Both the position numbers and the translations under genes were made by a program. Positions 8,952 through 16,500 of a stretch of 64,000 nucleotides of DNA are shown here, piece by piece; within the stretch, counting starts at the first letter, position 1, and each line of letters begins with the position of its first letter. This stretch comes from Corynebacterium oculi (GTDB lineage: Bacteria; Actinomycetota; Actinomycetes; Mycobacteriales; Mycobacteriaceae): positions 762,294 to 826,293 of the forward strand of contig NZ_LKST01000001.1 in assembly GCF_001412105.1 (NCBI RefSeq), written 5' to 3'. The notes beneath the pieces are model-generated. The model made no database searches, was not told the DNA's origin, and saw only the letters and a program-made list of their open reading frames with translations.

Positions 8952-10604
8952 ATGAAGAAAACATCGCTCGCGCTCATGCTCATCGCCGCCGTCTTTTCCC
9001 TTTCCGCGTGTGCATCCACCCAGGAGATACACCTCGAGGTTTCTCCCTCCGGTTCCTATAACAAAAAGGCCCCGGAGGAACTGCGCCAAGGCGGTACCCT
9101 CACCCTGCCCATAGCGGAAATACCGGAACAGCAAAACTCCCTGCATGCCAATACCACGGTCTCCGTGAACACGCTGTGGGCCTGGTACATGCCGCAACTT
9201 TCCTTTAGCGATAGCGCGGGAAATATCACCCCCAATCCTGATTACCTGCTCGATGTTCACGAGGAGACGGTGGCGGGGAAAACCGTGGTGACTTATACCC
9301 TCAACCCCCGTGCCACCTTTAACGATGGCACGCCGATAGACTGGCGCACCTACGAAAACACGTGGCGCATTAACCGGGGTGATGATGACTCCTACCAGAT
9401 TTCCTCCTCGGACGGCTATAACCAGATCGAATCCGTGCTCCCCGGCGAGAACGATAAGCAGGTGGTGGTCACCTACCGCCACATCTATCCGTGGTGGAAC
9501 GGCCTCTTCGGGGCGCTGATGCACCCCGGCATTGCCACGCCCCAGGACTTCAACGAGGGATTCCTCCGGCGCCTGCCTAATGAGTGGGGCGCGGGCCCCT
9601 ACAAGGTGGACACGGTGGATTATCACGGCGGGACCGTCACCTTTGTGCCCAACGAGAAGTGGTGGGGCCGCGCCCCTAAGTTGGACAAGGTGGTGTTCCG
9701 GCTCATGGAGGCTCAGGCCGCCATGAACGCCTTCCGCGCCGGGGAGATTGATTCCGTGTCCATCTCCAACAAGAACTACCTCGCCGCCGCCCTGGGCATG
9801 GGCAAGCAGGCCGAGCTTCATACCTCCTTGGACACCGCCATCCTCATGCTGAGCCTCAACGCCGAATCCCCGGTCTTGGCGGACATTACCGTGCGCGAGG
9901 CCGTGATGTCCGGGATTGATCGCTCCCTTCTCGCCGCCATCATCTTTAACGGTCGCGGTTATACCGAGGATCTCCCCGGCTCCCTCATTTTCCTGCAAAA
10001 TCAGGACACCTACGTGGATGTTTTTGGGGATCTGGTTTCCTTCAATCCCCAACGCGCACGCGATCTCCTCGACCAGGCGGGCTGGGTAGAATCGGAGGAT
10101 GGTATTCGGGTGAAGGACGGCGCACGGCTCACCCTGCGGTAACCGCTGTTTGGCGATGGCTCCACGGGGAAGGCGACCTCCACCAGTATTCAAAAGATGC
10201 TTCGGGATATTGGCGTGGAGCTAAAGATAGCGGCGCACCCTACCTCGGACTTTGCCCGGGTTTTAGAAGAGAAGGACTTTGACCTTATGAACTCCTCCAT
10301 CGTGCCCAACGATCCCAACAGAACCACCTATTTCCGCCAGCAGTACTACTCCGATTCCACGCTTAATCTCTCCCACACCGGCACCCCGGAGATAGACGCG
10401 ATGATCGATGAATTAGAAAAGCTCCCCACGGCGGAGGAGCAAAACGCTAGGGCAGTGGAGGTGGAACGGGTGGCCCTCTCCCGCTTCGGCGTCATGCCCT
10501 ATGCCAATGGCCCTAAGACCGTGGCCGTGAAGCCGGGGCTGGCCAACGTAGGTGCCATGATCTTTGGTTCCGTGCCCAAGGAGGATATTGGGTGGGTGAA
10601 GTAG
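8952..10604 (+). pseudogene. oppA: OppA/DppA peptide-binding lipoprotein with internal stop codon
   Basis: Substrate-binding lipoprotein (SBP_bac_5). Signal peptide MKKTSLALMLIAAVFSLSAC has a lipobox LSAC with Cys at residue 20. The frame is open through the family fold (TFNDGTPIDWRTYENTWR, SGIDRSLLAAIIF) until TAA at 10140-10142, then continues in the same frame with PLFGDGSTG to a stop at 10602. The full product would be 550 residues, normal for the family; the truncated one is 396. Family members usually have an aromatic residue there (for example RYPLF), so TAT or TAC to TAA is the likely change. Only 4 bp separate it from oppDF. Confidence 0.87.
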
Positions 10605-10612
10605 GGGCGACT

Positions 10613-11002
10613 CTACTTCTCGGCCTTGGCCGCTTCCTCTTCCTTCTGCTGCTTGAGGAGCTTGGCGGCGTTGCGGCGTCGCTTGCGCAGGGCCTCGATG
10701 CGCTCCTCAAGCAGTTCATCAAGTTCCTCGATGCTGCGCCGCTCCCGGAGCATATCCCAGTGGGTGCGCGGCGGCTTCACCGGCTTGGCGTCCACGCCCT
10801 CGCCCTCGATGAGGATTCCCAGCTGGCCGTTCTTGCACATCCACTCGCCGGGGATTTCGGCGTCATCCGCAAAGGGAACCTCGTAGATTTCCCCGGATTC
10901 CGTGCGGTACTTCACCATCTGGCGGGGGGCCAGGTCGTGATCCCGATCCGTTTCGTAGCTGACCGCACCCATGCGGCTGCCTCGAAGCACCCGATCTGCC
11001 AT
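10613..11002 (-). CDS. rbpA: RNA polymerase-binding protein RbpA
   Basis: 129-residue transcription factor that binds the primary sigma factor and RNA polymerase and stabilises the open complex. It is recognised by MADRVLRGSRMGAVSYETDR at the N terminus, the Tudor-like core (VPFADDAEIPGEW) and the sigma-interaction segment KPPRTHWDMLRERRSIEELD. Only one cysteine lies in the region where some orthologues bind zinc, so zinc binding is unlikely. The tail is a charged Lys/Glu/Ala helix. In mycobacteria rbpA is adjacent to ppm1; here the opp operon lies between them. AAAGGATT precedes the ATG on the minus strand. Confidence 0.96.
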   Translation of the reverse strand: MADRVLRGSRMGAVSYETDRDHDLAPRQMVKYRTESGEIYEVPFADDAEIPGEWMCKNGQLGILIEGEGVDAKPVKPPRTHWDMLRERRSIEELDELLEERIEALRKRRRNAAKLLKQQKEEEAAKAEK

Positions 11003-11038
11003 TGCAGCATCAATCCTTTACATCCCGCGATTAGTACC

Positions 11039-11062
11039 AACTACGCGAGTATAACGAATTCC
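11039..11062 (-). promoter_or_regulatory. SigH/SigR-type promoter for rbpA (predicted)
   Basis: On the minus strand GGAAT (11062-11058), 16 bp and GTT (11041-11039) match the -35/-10 pattern of SigH in corynebacteria and SigR in Streptomyces, where rbpA is a known thiol-stress target. Transcription would begin near 11031, about 30 nt before the start codon. A TATACT hexamer (11053-11048) inside the spacer could serve a housekeeping promoter. Confidence 0.6.
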
Positions 11063-11100
11063 CCGTGCGGTTTGTTCCCACCCGGCCGCGATGGTCTAGG

Positions 11101-11436
11101 ATGAGTCACGTGACGCATAAGAAGCAACAACGATGCGCCTGGTGCGGCAAGGAAATGGCGCCCTCCACTCGGGGGCGCCCCAAGAAGTATTGCAGCCCCT
11201 CCTGCAAGCAGCGCGCCTACGAGCAGCGCCATAACATCACCGGCACCCGTATCCCGGAAAACGCCGTGATTATGACGGCCGAGCGCGCGGAGCGGCTACA
11301 AGACTCCCTCTTCGAGCTGCGCTGCTCGGCGGAGGACATCGCCACCGCCGCCCGCGAGGGAGCCGGGGGAGAGGAACTGCAAGAGCTCTGCTCCGAACTC
11401 GTAGACCTGGCGCGGTCCATAGAAAAGTTGAGGTAG
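11101..11436 (+). CDS. Small zinc-finger protein, conserved hypothetical
   Basis: About 111 residues. The N-terminal third has a four-cysteine zinc-binding pattern, CAWCGKEM...YCSPSCKQRAYEQR, rich in Arg and Lys, followed by a helical C-terminal half. No enzyme motif is visible; DNA or RNA binding is possible. There is no Shine-Dalgarno site. TAGGAT at 11097-11102 is a good -10 box, and counting 7 nt on puts the mRNA start at GTG 11110, so the real protein may be a leaderless product beginning MTHKKQQRC. It runs divergently from rbpA and is followed after 3 bp by the YceI gene. Confidence 0.72.
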   Translation: MSHVTHKKQQRCAWCGKEMAPSTRGRPKKYCSPSCKQRAYEQRHNITGTRIPENAVIMTAERAERLQDSLFELRCSAEDIATAAREGAGGEELQELCSELVDLARSIEKLR

Positions 11437-11439
11437 GTC

Positions 11440-12135
11440 ATGCCGCGTAACCGCAAGATCATCATCACCATCTTCGTCATCGCCATCGCACTCATCGCCG
11501 TGCTCTCCATCTTGCCCACGGTGCTCAGCGCAATGAACGGCCCCGGCGTCAAAACGGAAGGACTCAACGCGCAGGGAGCCAAGGCGGCGTCGACAAGCAT
11601 GAACGGCCACTGGAAGGTCACCGGGCGGGCGGGGGAGAACACCACCTCCGCCGGCTACACGTTCCACGAGATCCTGCCCGGCGATAAGCGCGTGACCTCC
11701 GGCTCCACCACCAAGGTAGAGGGCTCCCTCAACGTGGATCAGGACACGCTCACCGGCGGGTTCATCACCGTGGACATGACGGCGGTGGCCTCGGATAACG
11801 AGCGCCGTGACATCAACGTGCGCACCAAGATGCTGGAGACTGACACGTACCCCACGGCCGATTTTGAGGTCACCGCGCCCGTGGATCTCTCCGGGGTTCC
11901 CGAGGACGGCACCGTGGGGGAGGTCACCGTTCCCGGCAAGCTCACCCTCCACGGACACACCAAGGACATCAGCCCCACGATGCGGGTCCTGCGCAGCGGG
12001 GACTCCGTGGTGGTCTCCACGGATATTCCCCTCAACCGCGCCGACTATGAGGTGGAAACGCCGGACTTCGTGGCCGCCTCCATCGACGAGGAGGGCGAGA
12101 TCAACATTCGCCTGGCCCTGGAAAAGACCTCATGA
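11440..12135 (+). CDS. YceI family lipid-binding-like protein with N-terminal anchor
   Basis: 231 residues. One hydrophobic helix (about residues 7-28) anchors or exports the protein; the YceI lipocalin-like barrel follows (about 45-230), with typical strands GHWKVTGR, GYTFHEI, GSLNVDQDTLTGGFITVDM and GKLTLHGHTKDI. YceI proteins bind long polyisoprenoids or amphiphiles; the ligand here is unknown. The ATG lies next to AGGTAGG. The stop overlaps the next small ORF (ATGA), so the two are probably co-translated. Confidence 0.87.
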   Translation: MPRNRKIIITIFVIAIALIAVLSILPTVLSAMNGPGVKTEGLNAQGAKAASTSMNGHWKVTGRAGENTTSAGYTFHEILPGDKRVTSGSTTKVEGSLNVDQDTLTGGFITVDMTAVASDNERRDINVRTKMLETDTYPTADFEVTAPVDLSGVPEDGTVGEVTVPGKLTLHGHTKDISPTMRVLRSGDSVVVSTDIPLNRADYEVETPDFVAASIDEEGEINIRLALEKTS

Positions 12136-12299
12136 GCCCGGGCCGCATGATTCCGGCGCTGTGGCTGCGCCTCATCGTCATCATCGCCTTTGCCCTGTGG
12201 GTATTCTTCCAGCACATGTGGGTGGTTGGCGCGGTCGCCGTGGCCCTGGGCGGCATCACCGTCGTTCAGCTCGTGGCCGCGTACCGCCACCGGGAATAG
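12132..12299 (+). CDS. 55-residue membrane protein
   Basis: A short ORF beginning MSPGRMIPALWLRLIV and ending VAAYRHRE. It has two hydrophobic stretches (about residues 8-26 and 29-51) with little between them, so it is probably a small hairpin membrane protein. Its ATG overlaps the YceI stop by 4 bp, and the bidirectional terminator begins a few bases after its stop. Both argue that it is a real last gene of the operon. Function is unknown. Confidence 0.68.
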   Translation: MSPGRMIPALWLRLIVIIAFALWVFFQHMWVVGAVAVALGGITVVQLVAAYRHRE

Positions 12300-12305
12300 A
12301 AAAAG

Positions 12306-12331
12306 GGCGGTGCCCCTGGAAAGGCACCGCC
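12306..12331. terminator. Bidirectional intrinsic terminator
   Basis: GGCGGTGCC and GGCACCGCC form a 9-bp stem with an 8-nt loop. A-rich sequence precedes it and a CTTTTATT run follows. It separates two convergent units: zinc finger-yceI-membrane protein on plus and the lipoprotein gene on minus. Confidence 0.82.
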
Positions 12332-12345
12332 GCATACCGCTTTTA

Positions 12346-12720
12346 TTAGCCGTTGGCCTGCTCGTCCAGCTTGTCCGAGACGCTATCGGCGGCGTCGGAA
12401 AGCTCGTTGGCGGCGTCATCCTTCGCGTCGCCCAGCGTCTCGGCGGCGTCGTCCTTGGCGTCGGAGAGGCCGTCAACAGCCTCATCCTTCTTCTCGTTAA
12501 GGCTGTCCACGGCATCGCTGGCGTTCTCCGAGGCCTGCTCGGAGGCGTCAGAGACCTCGGAGGCCACGGACTCGGCCGGGGCGGCGGTGGTGGCCGGAGC
12601 GGTGGTCACCACGGCCTCGGTGGTGGACTCCGTGCTATCCCCGTCATCATCGGAGGAGCAGGCAGCCAGCGCCAGGGGAGCCACAGCCAGGAGGGGAAGC
12701 AGACGCAGTTTCTTGTTCAT
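12346..12720 (-). CDS. Small acidic lipoprotein with Ala/Asp-rich repeats
   Basis: 124 residues. Signal peptide with lipobox LAAC (Cys at about residue 21), then an Asp/Ser/Thr-rich linker, then a helical region with an irregular repeat of the type SDAKDDAAETLGDAKDDAANE. The repeats resemble amphipathic 11-residue or heptad repeats seen in LEA-like and coiled-coil cell-envelope lipoproteins. AAAGGATC precedes the ATG on the minus strand, and a weak TTGTTC-N19-TACGGT promoter can be drawn at 12793-12763. Function is unknown; a surface or periplasmic spacer role is a guess. Confidence 0.78.
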   Translation of the reverse strand: MNKKLRLLPLLAVAPLALAACSSDDDGDSTESTTEAVVTTAPATTAAPAESVASEVSDASEQASENASDAVDSLNEKKDEAVDGLSDAKDDAAETLGDAKDDAANELSDAADSVSDKLDEQANG

Positions 12721-12811
12721 AATTCTTCGATCCTTTCAGTGGGTGGAAAACCAGCAGAACCCACCGTACATGATCTTCTCGATCTATGAACAAAGTAAAT
12801 GTCACGAGTGA

Positions 12812-13186
12812 CTATTTTTTATCGCAGACCAAAAGGAAACTATCGGCCACAAGATCGCGCACTTCTCGCGCCGAAACCGGCCCGTCAAGATGCACGGAAA
12901 TCCAATGCCGCTTATTCATGTGATACGCAGGATAAAAGCCGTCTTTAGACAGCAGCAAACCGATCACGTCAGGATCATTTTTCACCACCAGGAGGTCAAA
13001 GTGGAGCACCCCCTTTGGCCCACCAAGACCAATTTTCTCGCCGCGAACCCTCATCAGCAGCCCACACCACTTGCCGTTGCCGGGACACCGAAACACCGCG
13101 CCACTCGGATACGCCTCGGGCCACAGATACTCCGGGGCCACCCCGTAGCGTTGTTCCATGTGCCGTATGAGTTCTGCGCGTTCCAT
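12812..13186 (-). CDS. MmcQ/YjbR family protein
   Basis: 124 residues, close to the usual length of this CyaY-like-fold family. Recognised by an N-terminal helix with PEYLWPEAYPSGAVFRC, the KIGLGGPKGVLHFDLLVVK strand region, and GFYPAYHMNKRHWISVHLDG near the C terminus. The family is often called DNA-binding from structure alone; no biochemical role is established. The start is put at ATG 13186 because GAAAGG lies 8 nt upstream; a GTG just before it is too close. It is transcribed away from the ATPase pair. Confidence 0.82.
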   Translation of the reverse strand: MERAELIRHMEQRYGVAPEYLWPEAYPSGAVFRCPGNGKWCGLLMRVRGEKIGLGGPKGVLHFDLLVVKNDPDVIGLLLSKDGFYPAYHMNKRHWISVHLDGPVSAREVRDLVADSFLLVCDKK

Positions 13187-13209
13187 CACGTCCGCCTTTC
13201 TCCGTCCGC

Positions 13210-14376
13210 TTAGCGGATCAGCCCGTTTAGGTATTCCGCCATATACGGCAAGCTAAACTTAACCTTTCCCTGCGAGTGCGCCTCGATCAACTCCCGATAA
13301 ATCAGCTCGTGCCGCAACCGCGAGACCCCCGTGGTCGTCGAGCCCAGGGCCTCGGCGATATCGGACACCGCAATTCCTTGGGCGCCCTGCTCCGCGTCTT
13401 TCACTGCCTCTTTCTCTAAACGCGCCATCGCGTGCAGAAAGTCCCGTTGGCGGGGCGGAACGGGACGCAGCGCCGGGGCATGAACCTGCGTTCCTATGCG
13501 CGCCACCACGTCATCAATGGAAGCCTCCACATGCTTCGCGCGTATGCACTCTGAATCATCGAGTTTGGCCCTGGCCCAGGATATTGAGCCCACCACCTGA
13601 ATAAGATAAGGATATCCCTGACTTACCCTTGCAGCCAGGTCAATTGCCTCCCCATTCATGGGCCGCCCACCCAATTCCGCCGTCTCGCGCAGCAGGGTAG
13701 AGGTGGTCTGCCCGTCAAGGCGATCTAATAGAATACGCTCGGCGCGACGCAAAAAGGTGGTGCCCTCTAGCTGCAATAAATCCTCCACGCCGCTGGGCAG
13801 GCCCGCCGCCAGGAAGGCAATATCCACGTCATCGCGGTTGAGATCCTGAATGGCCACCGCCAATTCGTGCAGGTGTTCCGGCAGCGCGCTTTGCACCTCG
13901 TCCACGGTGAGCACCATGCCCGCGCCGCGCGGCATGGTCACGCCCGCGAGGTCCTGCAACTCGCTCAGCAGATTACGCCGGGGCTCCGGGCGCGTCCTTT
14001 CCGTTTCCAGGGACAGGGAACCCACTTTGCCTATCGACGCCCCGGTGACCCGCGTCCGACGCTGCGGCGGGGCGGCGTCGAGGGAGCCATAGGCCCGAGG
14101 AATGGTGACCTCTACGAGATCCCTCAGCATGTTTTCTCCCACATGCGCGCGCAAGACCACCCAGCCCTGGGCCTTGGCCGCCGTCTCCAGCTCATTGAGC
14201 AGCACGGTTTTGCCGATCCCACGGCTCCCGGAGATCAACGCCGTGCGCCACGGGTTTCCCGCGCCCTCCGCGAGCGCGAGTTCAAACTGCGCGACCTCGG
14301 ATTCGCGTCCCATGACCACGGCCGGGGATCGCCCGAAGGTCGGGTGAAAGGGATTGCGCGCCACGTACTCGTCCAT
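13210..14376 (-). CDS. AAA+/STAND-like ATPase with C-terminal winged helix (paralogue A)
   Basis: 388 residues. P-loop GSRGIGKT at 50-57, Walker B VLTVDEVQ with Asp159-Glu160, a sensor-1-like region around DIAFLAAGLPSG, a lid domain with QGYPYLIQVVGSISW, and a predicted winged helix at the C terminus (QGIAVSDIAEALGSTTTGVSRLRHELIYRELIEA region). This is the Orc1/Cdc6-like 'ATP-binding protein' type found in actinobacteria and archaea. Substrate and role are unknown. The start matches a leaderless promoter: TATACT at 14389-14384, seven nt, ATG. The divergent gene at 14590 is a clear paralogue. Confidence 0.85.
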   Translation of the reverse strand: MDEYVARNPFHPTFGRSPAVVMGRESEVAQFELALAEGAGNPWRTALISGSRGIGKTVLLNELETAAKAQGWVVLRAHVGENMLRDLVEVTIPRAYGSLDAAPPQRRTRVTGASIGKVGSLSLETERTRPEPRRNLLSELQDLAGVTMPRGAGMVLTVDEVQSALPEHLHELAVAIQDLNRDDVDIAFLAAGLPSGVEDLLQLEGTTFLRRAERILLDRLDGQTTSTLLRETAELGGRPMNGEAIDLAARVSQGYPYLIQVVGSISWARAKLDDSECIRAKHVEASIDDVVARIGTQVHAPALRPVPPRQRDFLHAMARLEKEAVKDAEQGAQGIAVSDIAEALGSTTTGVSRLRHELIYRELIEAHSQGKVKFSLPYMAEYLNGLIR

Positions 14377-14383
14377 GCGGCTC

Positions 14384-14431
14384 AGTATAGCGATCCCGCA
14401 TAATCCGCATAAGCGAGATCAAGGCGCATAA
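14384..14431 (-). promoter_or_regulatory. Leaderless promoter of ATPase A with three TTATGCG boxes
   Basis: Minus strand: -10 box TATACT (14389-14384) lies 7 nt before the ATG at 14376. TTATGCG occurs at 14403-14397, 14412-14406 and 14431-14425. The middle copy falls on the expected -35 position (TTATGC, 17-bp spacer). The first two copies are 9 bp apart. This looks like an operator array covering the promoter. Confidence 0.6.
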
Positions 14432-14472
14432 CCCGCAGAAACGGGTTCCACCCACATAACTACTCTTGTCCG

Positions 14473-14486
14473 ATAATGTACATTAT
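14473..14486. repeat. 14-bp perfect palindrome ATAATGTACATTAT
   Basis: It lies in the middle of the 213-bp region between the two divergent ATPase genes, about 86 bp from one start and 103 bp from the other. The TGTACA core and full symmetry suggest a dimeric regulator site shared by both promoters. No known consensus is matched with confidence. Confidence 0.6.
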
Positions 14487-14516
14487 GTCATTTCAAGGCG
14501 GCAGTCGCTCCGCCAT

Positions 14517-14561
14517 TTATCCAACTTATCCAGACGCCAAAATTTATCCACTTTATCCACA
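14517..14561 (+). repeat. Four DnaA-box-like 9-mers TTATCCANN in 9-bp register
   Basis: TTATCCAAC (14517), TTATCCAGA (14526), a 9-bp gap, TTATCCACT (14544) and TTATCCACA (14553). All start points are multiples of 9 apart. The last is an exact match to the DnaA box consensus TTATNCACA, and it covers the -35 position of the downstream promoter. The block could be DnaA-bound or an operator for the ATPase's own winged helix. Confidence 0.7.
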
Positions 14562-14576
14562 CCGCCCCATCGGCTC

Positions 14577-14582
14577 TAGACT
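14577..14582 (+). promoter_or_regulatory. -10 box TAGACT of a leaderless promoter
   Basis: TAGACT followed by 7 nt and ATG 14590, with no Shine-Dalgarno site. The spacing is the same as for the divergent gene, which supports ATG 14590 as both transcription and translation start. Confidence 0.6.
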
Positions 14583-14589
14583 ATCCCTC

Positions 14590-15670
14590 ATGAGCAATCC
14601 CTTCCGGCCCGGCTTCGGAGAATCACCCACCGTGTGGGTCGGGCGCACACCCATCCTGGACAACTTCGCCCACGCCATTGAGACTCCCGGCTCCACCGGC
14701 CGCACCGTGCTCATCAATCAATGGATCGCGCGGCATAGGAAAAACGGCGCTGCTCAACAAGCTAGAGGATGTCGCCGCCACACGCGGCTGGATCGTCCTT
14801 CGCGCTCCCAGTCATTCCGCCATGATCTCCGAACTGGTCGATCACTCCTTGCCCTCCGTATTAGCCGAGCACGAGCCCCAGCCCGGCCGACAGATCACCG
14901 GCATCTCCCTCTCCGCCATCGGCTCGGTCACCACGCAACCCCTTACCTCCTTGCTGCGCCGCGTAGCCGCCACAGTGACGGGTGTACTCATCACCGTTGA
15001 TGAGATTCAAGCGGCCGCTCCCCGCGATCTTCAGCGCCTCGCCGCCTCCATGCAGGACGCCATCCGTGACGATCTCCCCGTGGCTTTTGCTGGGGCCGGG
15101 CTTACGGCCGGAGTATCGGCCCTCCTGGATCACCCAGGAACCACCTTTCTGCGGCGCAGCCTGCGCTATCAGCTCGCTCCCCTCACCCATGCCGATTCCA
15201 TTCGTTTGACAAATCAAACTGTAGAGTCTTCGGGCAAGACCATCTCCACGCAGGCGGCGGAGACTCTCGCCTCGCGGGCGCACCGCTACCCCTATCTCAT
15301 TCAACTCATCGGCGCGATCGCCTGGGATCTCTCCGGCCCTGCCATTACCGCACCGGACGTTGAGGAGGCCACCGGCCAGGCCGTTCCCATCTTGGGCAAC
15401 CAGGTTCATCTCCCGGAGGTGGCGGCCCTGTCTCATCGCCAGGTGGATTTCCTCCGCGCGATGGCACAGATGGCGGATGAGGAGGGCTTGGCTCGCATCG
15501 GCGAGATCGCCACCACCATGTCTACCTCCGTGACCTCCCTGTCCACGGCGCGTCGGGCGCTTATCGACGCAGACCTGCTATATTCCCCGGCCTGGGGAAC
15601 GGTGCGGTTTCGCCTCCCCTATTTCCGCGAATTTTTGCTTGGGCCGGGCGGCCCGCTGGAGGTAGCATGA
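14590..15670 (+). pseudogene. AAA+/STAND-like ATPase (paralogue B), frameshifted in the P-loop
   Basis: The N terminus SNPFRPGFGESPTVWVGR aligns with RNPFHPTFGRSPAVVMGR of paralogue A. The frame is lost just before the P-loop: one frame reads RTVLIN, the other continues NGSRGIGKTALLNKL. The break is a 4-bp tandem duplication, ATCAATCAAT at 14713-14722; removing four bases gives a continuous 358-residue protein. Walker B VLITVDEIQ, the lid HRYPYLIQLIGAIAWDL and the C-terminal winged helix are intact downstream. Internal initiation at ATG 14678 could give a product that lacks the N terminus but keeps the P-loop. The stop overlaps the PhzF start (ATGA). Confidence 0.83.
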
Positions 15671-16500
15671 TCGCCATGCGTCCTTTCGCCCAGGTCGATG
15701 TCTTTTCTCGCCACCCGTATAGCGGCAACCCCGTGGCCGTCATCCTCGATGCTCAGGGGCTAAGCGAGGATCAGATGCGCGCCATTGCCCGGTGGACGAA
15801 TCTCTCGGAGACCACGTTTGTTCTTCCGCCCACCACGCCAGAGGCCGATTATCGGCTGCGCATCTTTACCCCCACGCGGGAGCTTCCCTTCGCCGGTCAC
15901 CCCACCCTGGGTTCGGCGCGGGCCTGGGTAGAGCTTCACGACGTCGATAAGCCCGAGCTGATGCAGGAATGTTCCGGTGGGCTGATCGCCGTGCGCCGGG
16001 AGGGCGATGTCTTTTCCTTCGCGGCTCCGCCCACGCTGCGCTCCGGCCCCCTGGACGCGGAGTATACGGAGCGCATCGCGCGGGCCTTCCATATCGAGCC
16101 CGCGGAGATCGTGGATCATCAGTGGGTGGATAACGGCCCCGGGTGGGCCGTGGTGCGCCTGAGAAACGCCCGGGCGGTGCTCGATCTGGAACCGGATTTC
16201 TCCCTCATTCCGCAGGCCAAGGTGGGTGCCATCGGCCCCTACCCCGCTGGCTATGAGCACGCCTTTGAGATTCGCGCCTTCGCCCCCGGCGTGGGCGTGC
16301 CGGAGGACCCGGTGTGTGGGAGCCTCAATGCCTCCACCGCGCAGTGGTTGCTGCGTGAGGGCCTCGCCCCGCAGCGCTATACCGTCTCCCAGGGGGCTCG
16401 GGTACACCGACGCGGAGAGATTCATATCCGCCGGGAGGGCACGCAGGTATGGGTGGGCGGGGCCACCTCCCTCGGGTTTGAAGGCACGGCGCACATCTAG
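15667..16500 (+). CDS. PhzF family isomerase/epimerase
   Basis: 277 residues with the two-domain PhzF/DapF-like fold. Visible motifs: QVDVFSRHPYSGNPVAVIL at the N terminus, the catalytic Glu in LSETTFVLPP (about residue 48), FTPTRELPFAGHPTLGSA, and DPVCGSLNASTAQWL in the second domain. PhzF proteins carry out acid-base isomerisation of small molecules; with no phenazine genes nearby the substrate is unknown. GGAGG (15658-15662) is 4 nt from ATG 15667 and 13 nt from ATG 15676, so the exact start is uncertain. The stop overlaps the GTG of the next gene. Confidence 0.9.
   Translation: MIAMRPFAQVDVFSRHPYSGNPVAVILDAQGLSEDQMRAIARWTNLSETTFVLPPTTPEADYRLRIFTPTRELPFAGHPTLGSARAWVELHDVDKPELMQECSGGLIAVRREGDVFSFAAPPTLRSGPLDAEYTERIARAFHIEPAEIVDHQWVDNGPGWAVVRLRNARAVLDLEPDFSLIPQAKVGAIGPYPAGYEHAFEIRAFAPGVGVPEDPVCGSLNASTAQWLLREGLAPQRYTVSQGARVHRRGEIHIRREGTQVWVGGATSLGFEGTAHI

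Noticed and set aside
14476..14589. Longer N terminus for ATPase B starting at 14476
   Set aside because: It would make the DnaA-like 9-mers coding (IYPTYP-type repeats) and has no counterpart in paralogue A, while ATG 14590 fits a leaderless start and the alignment.
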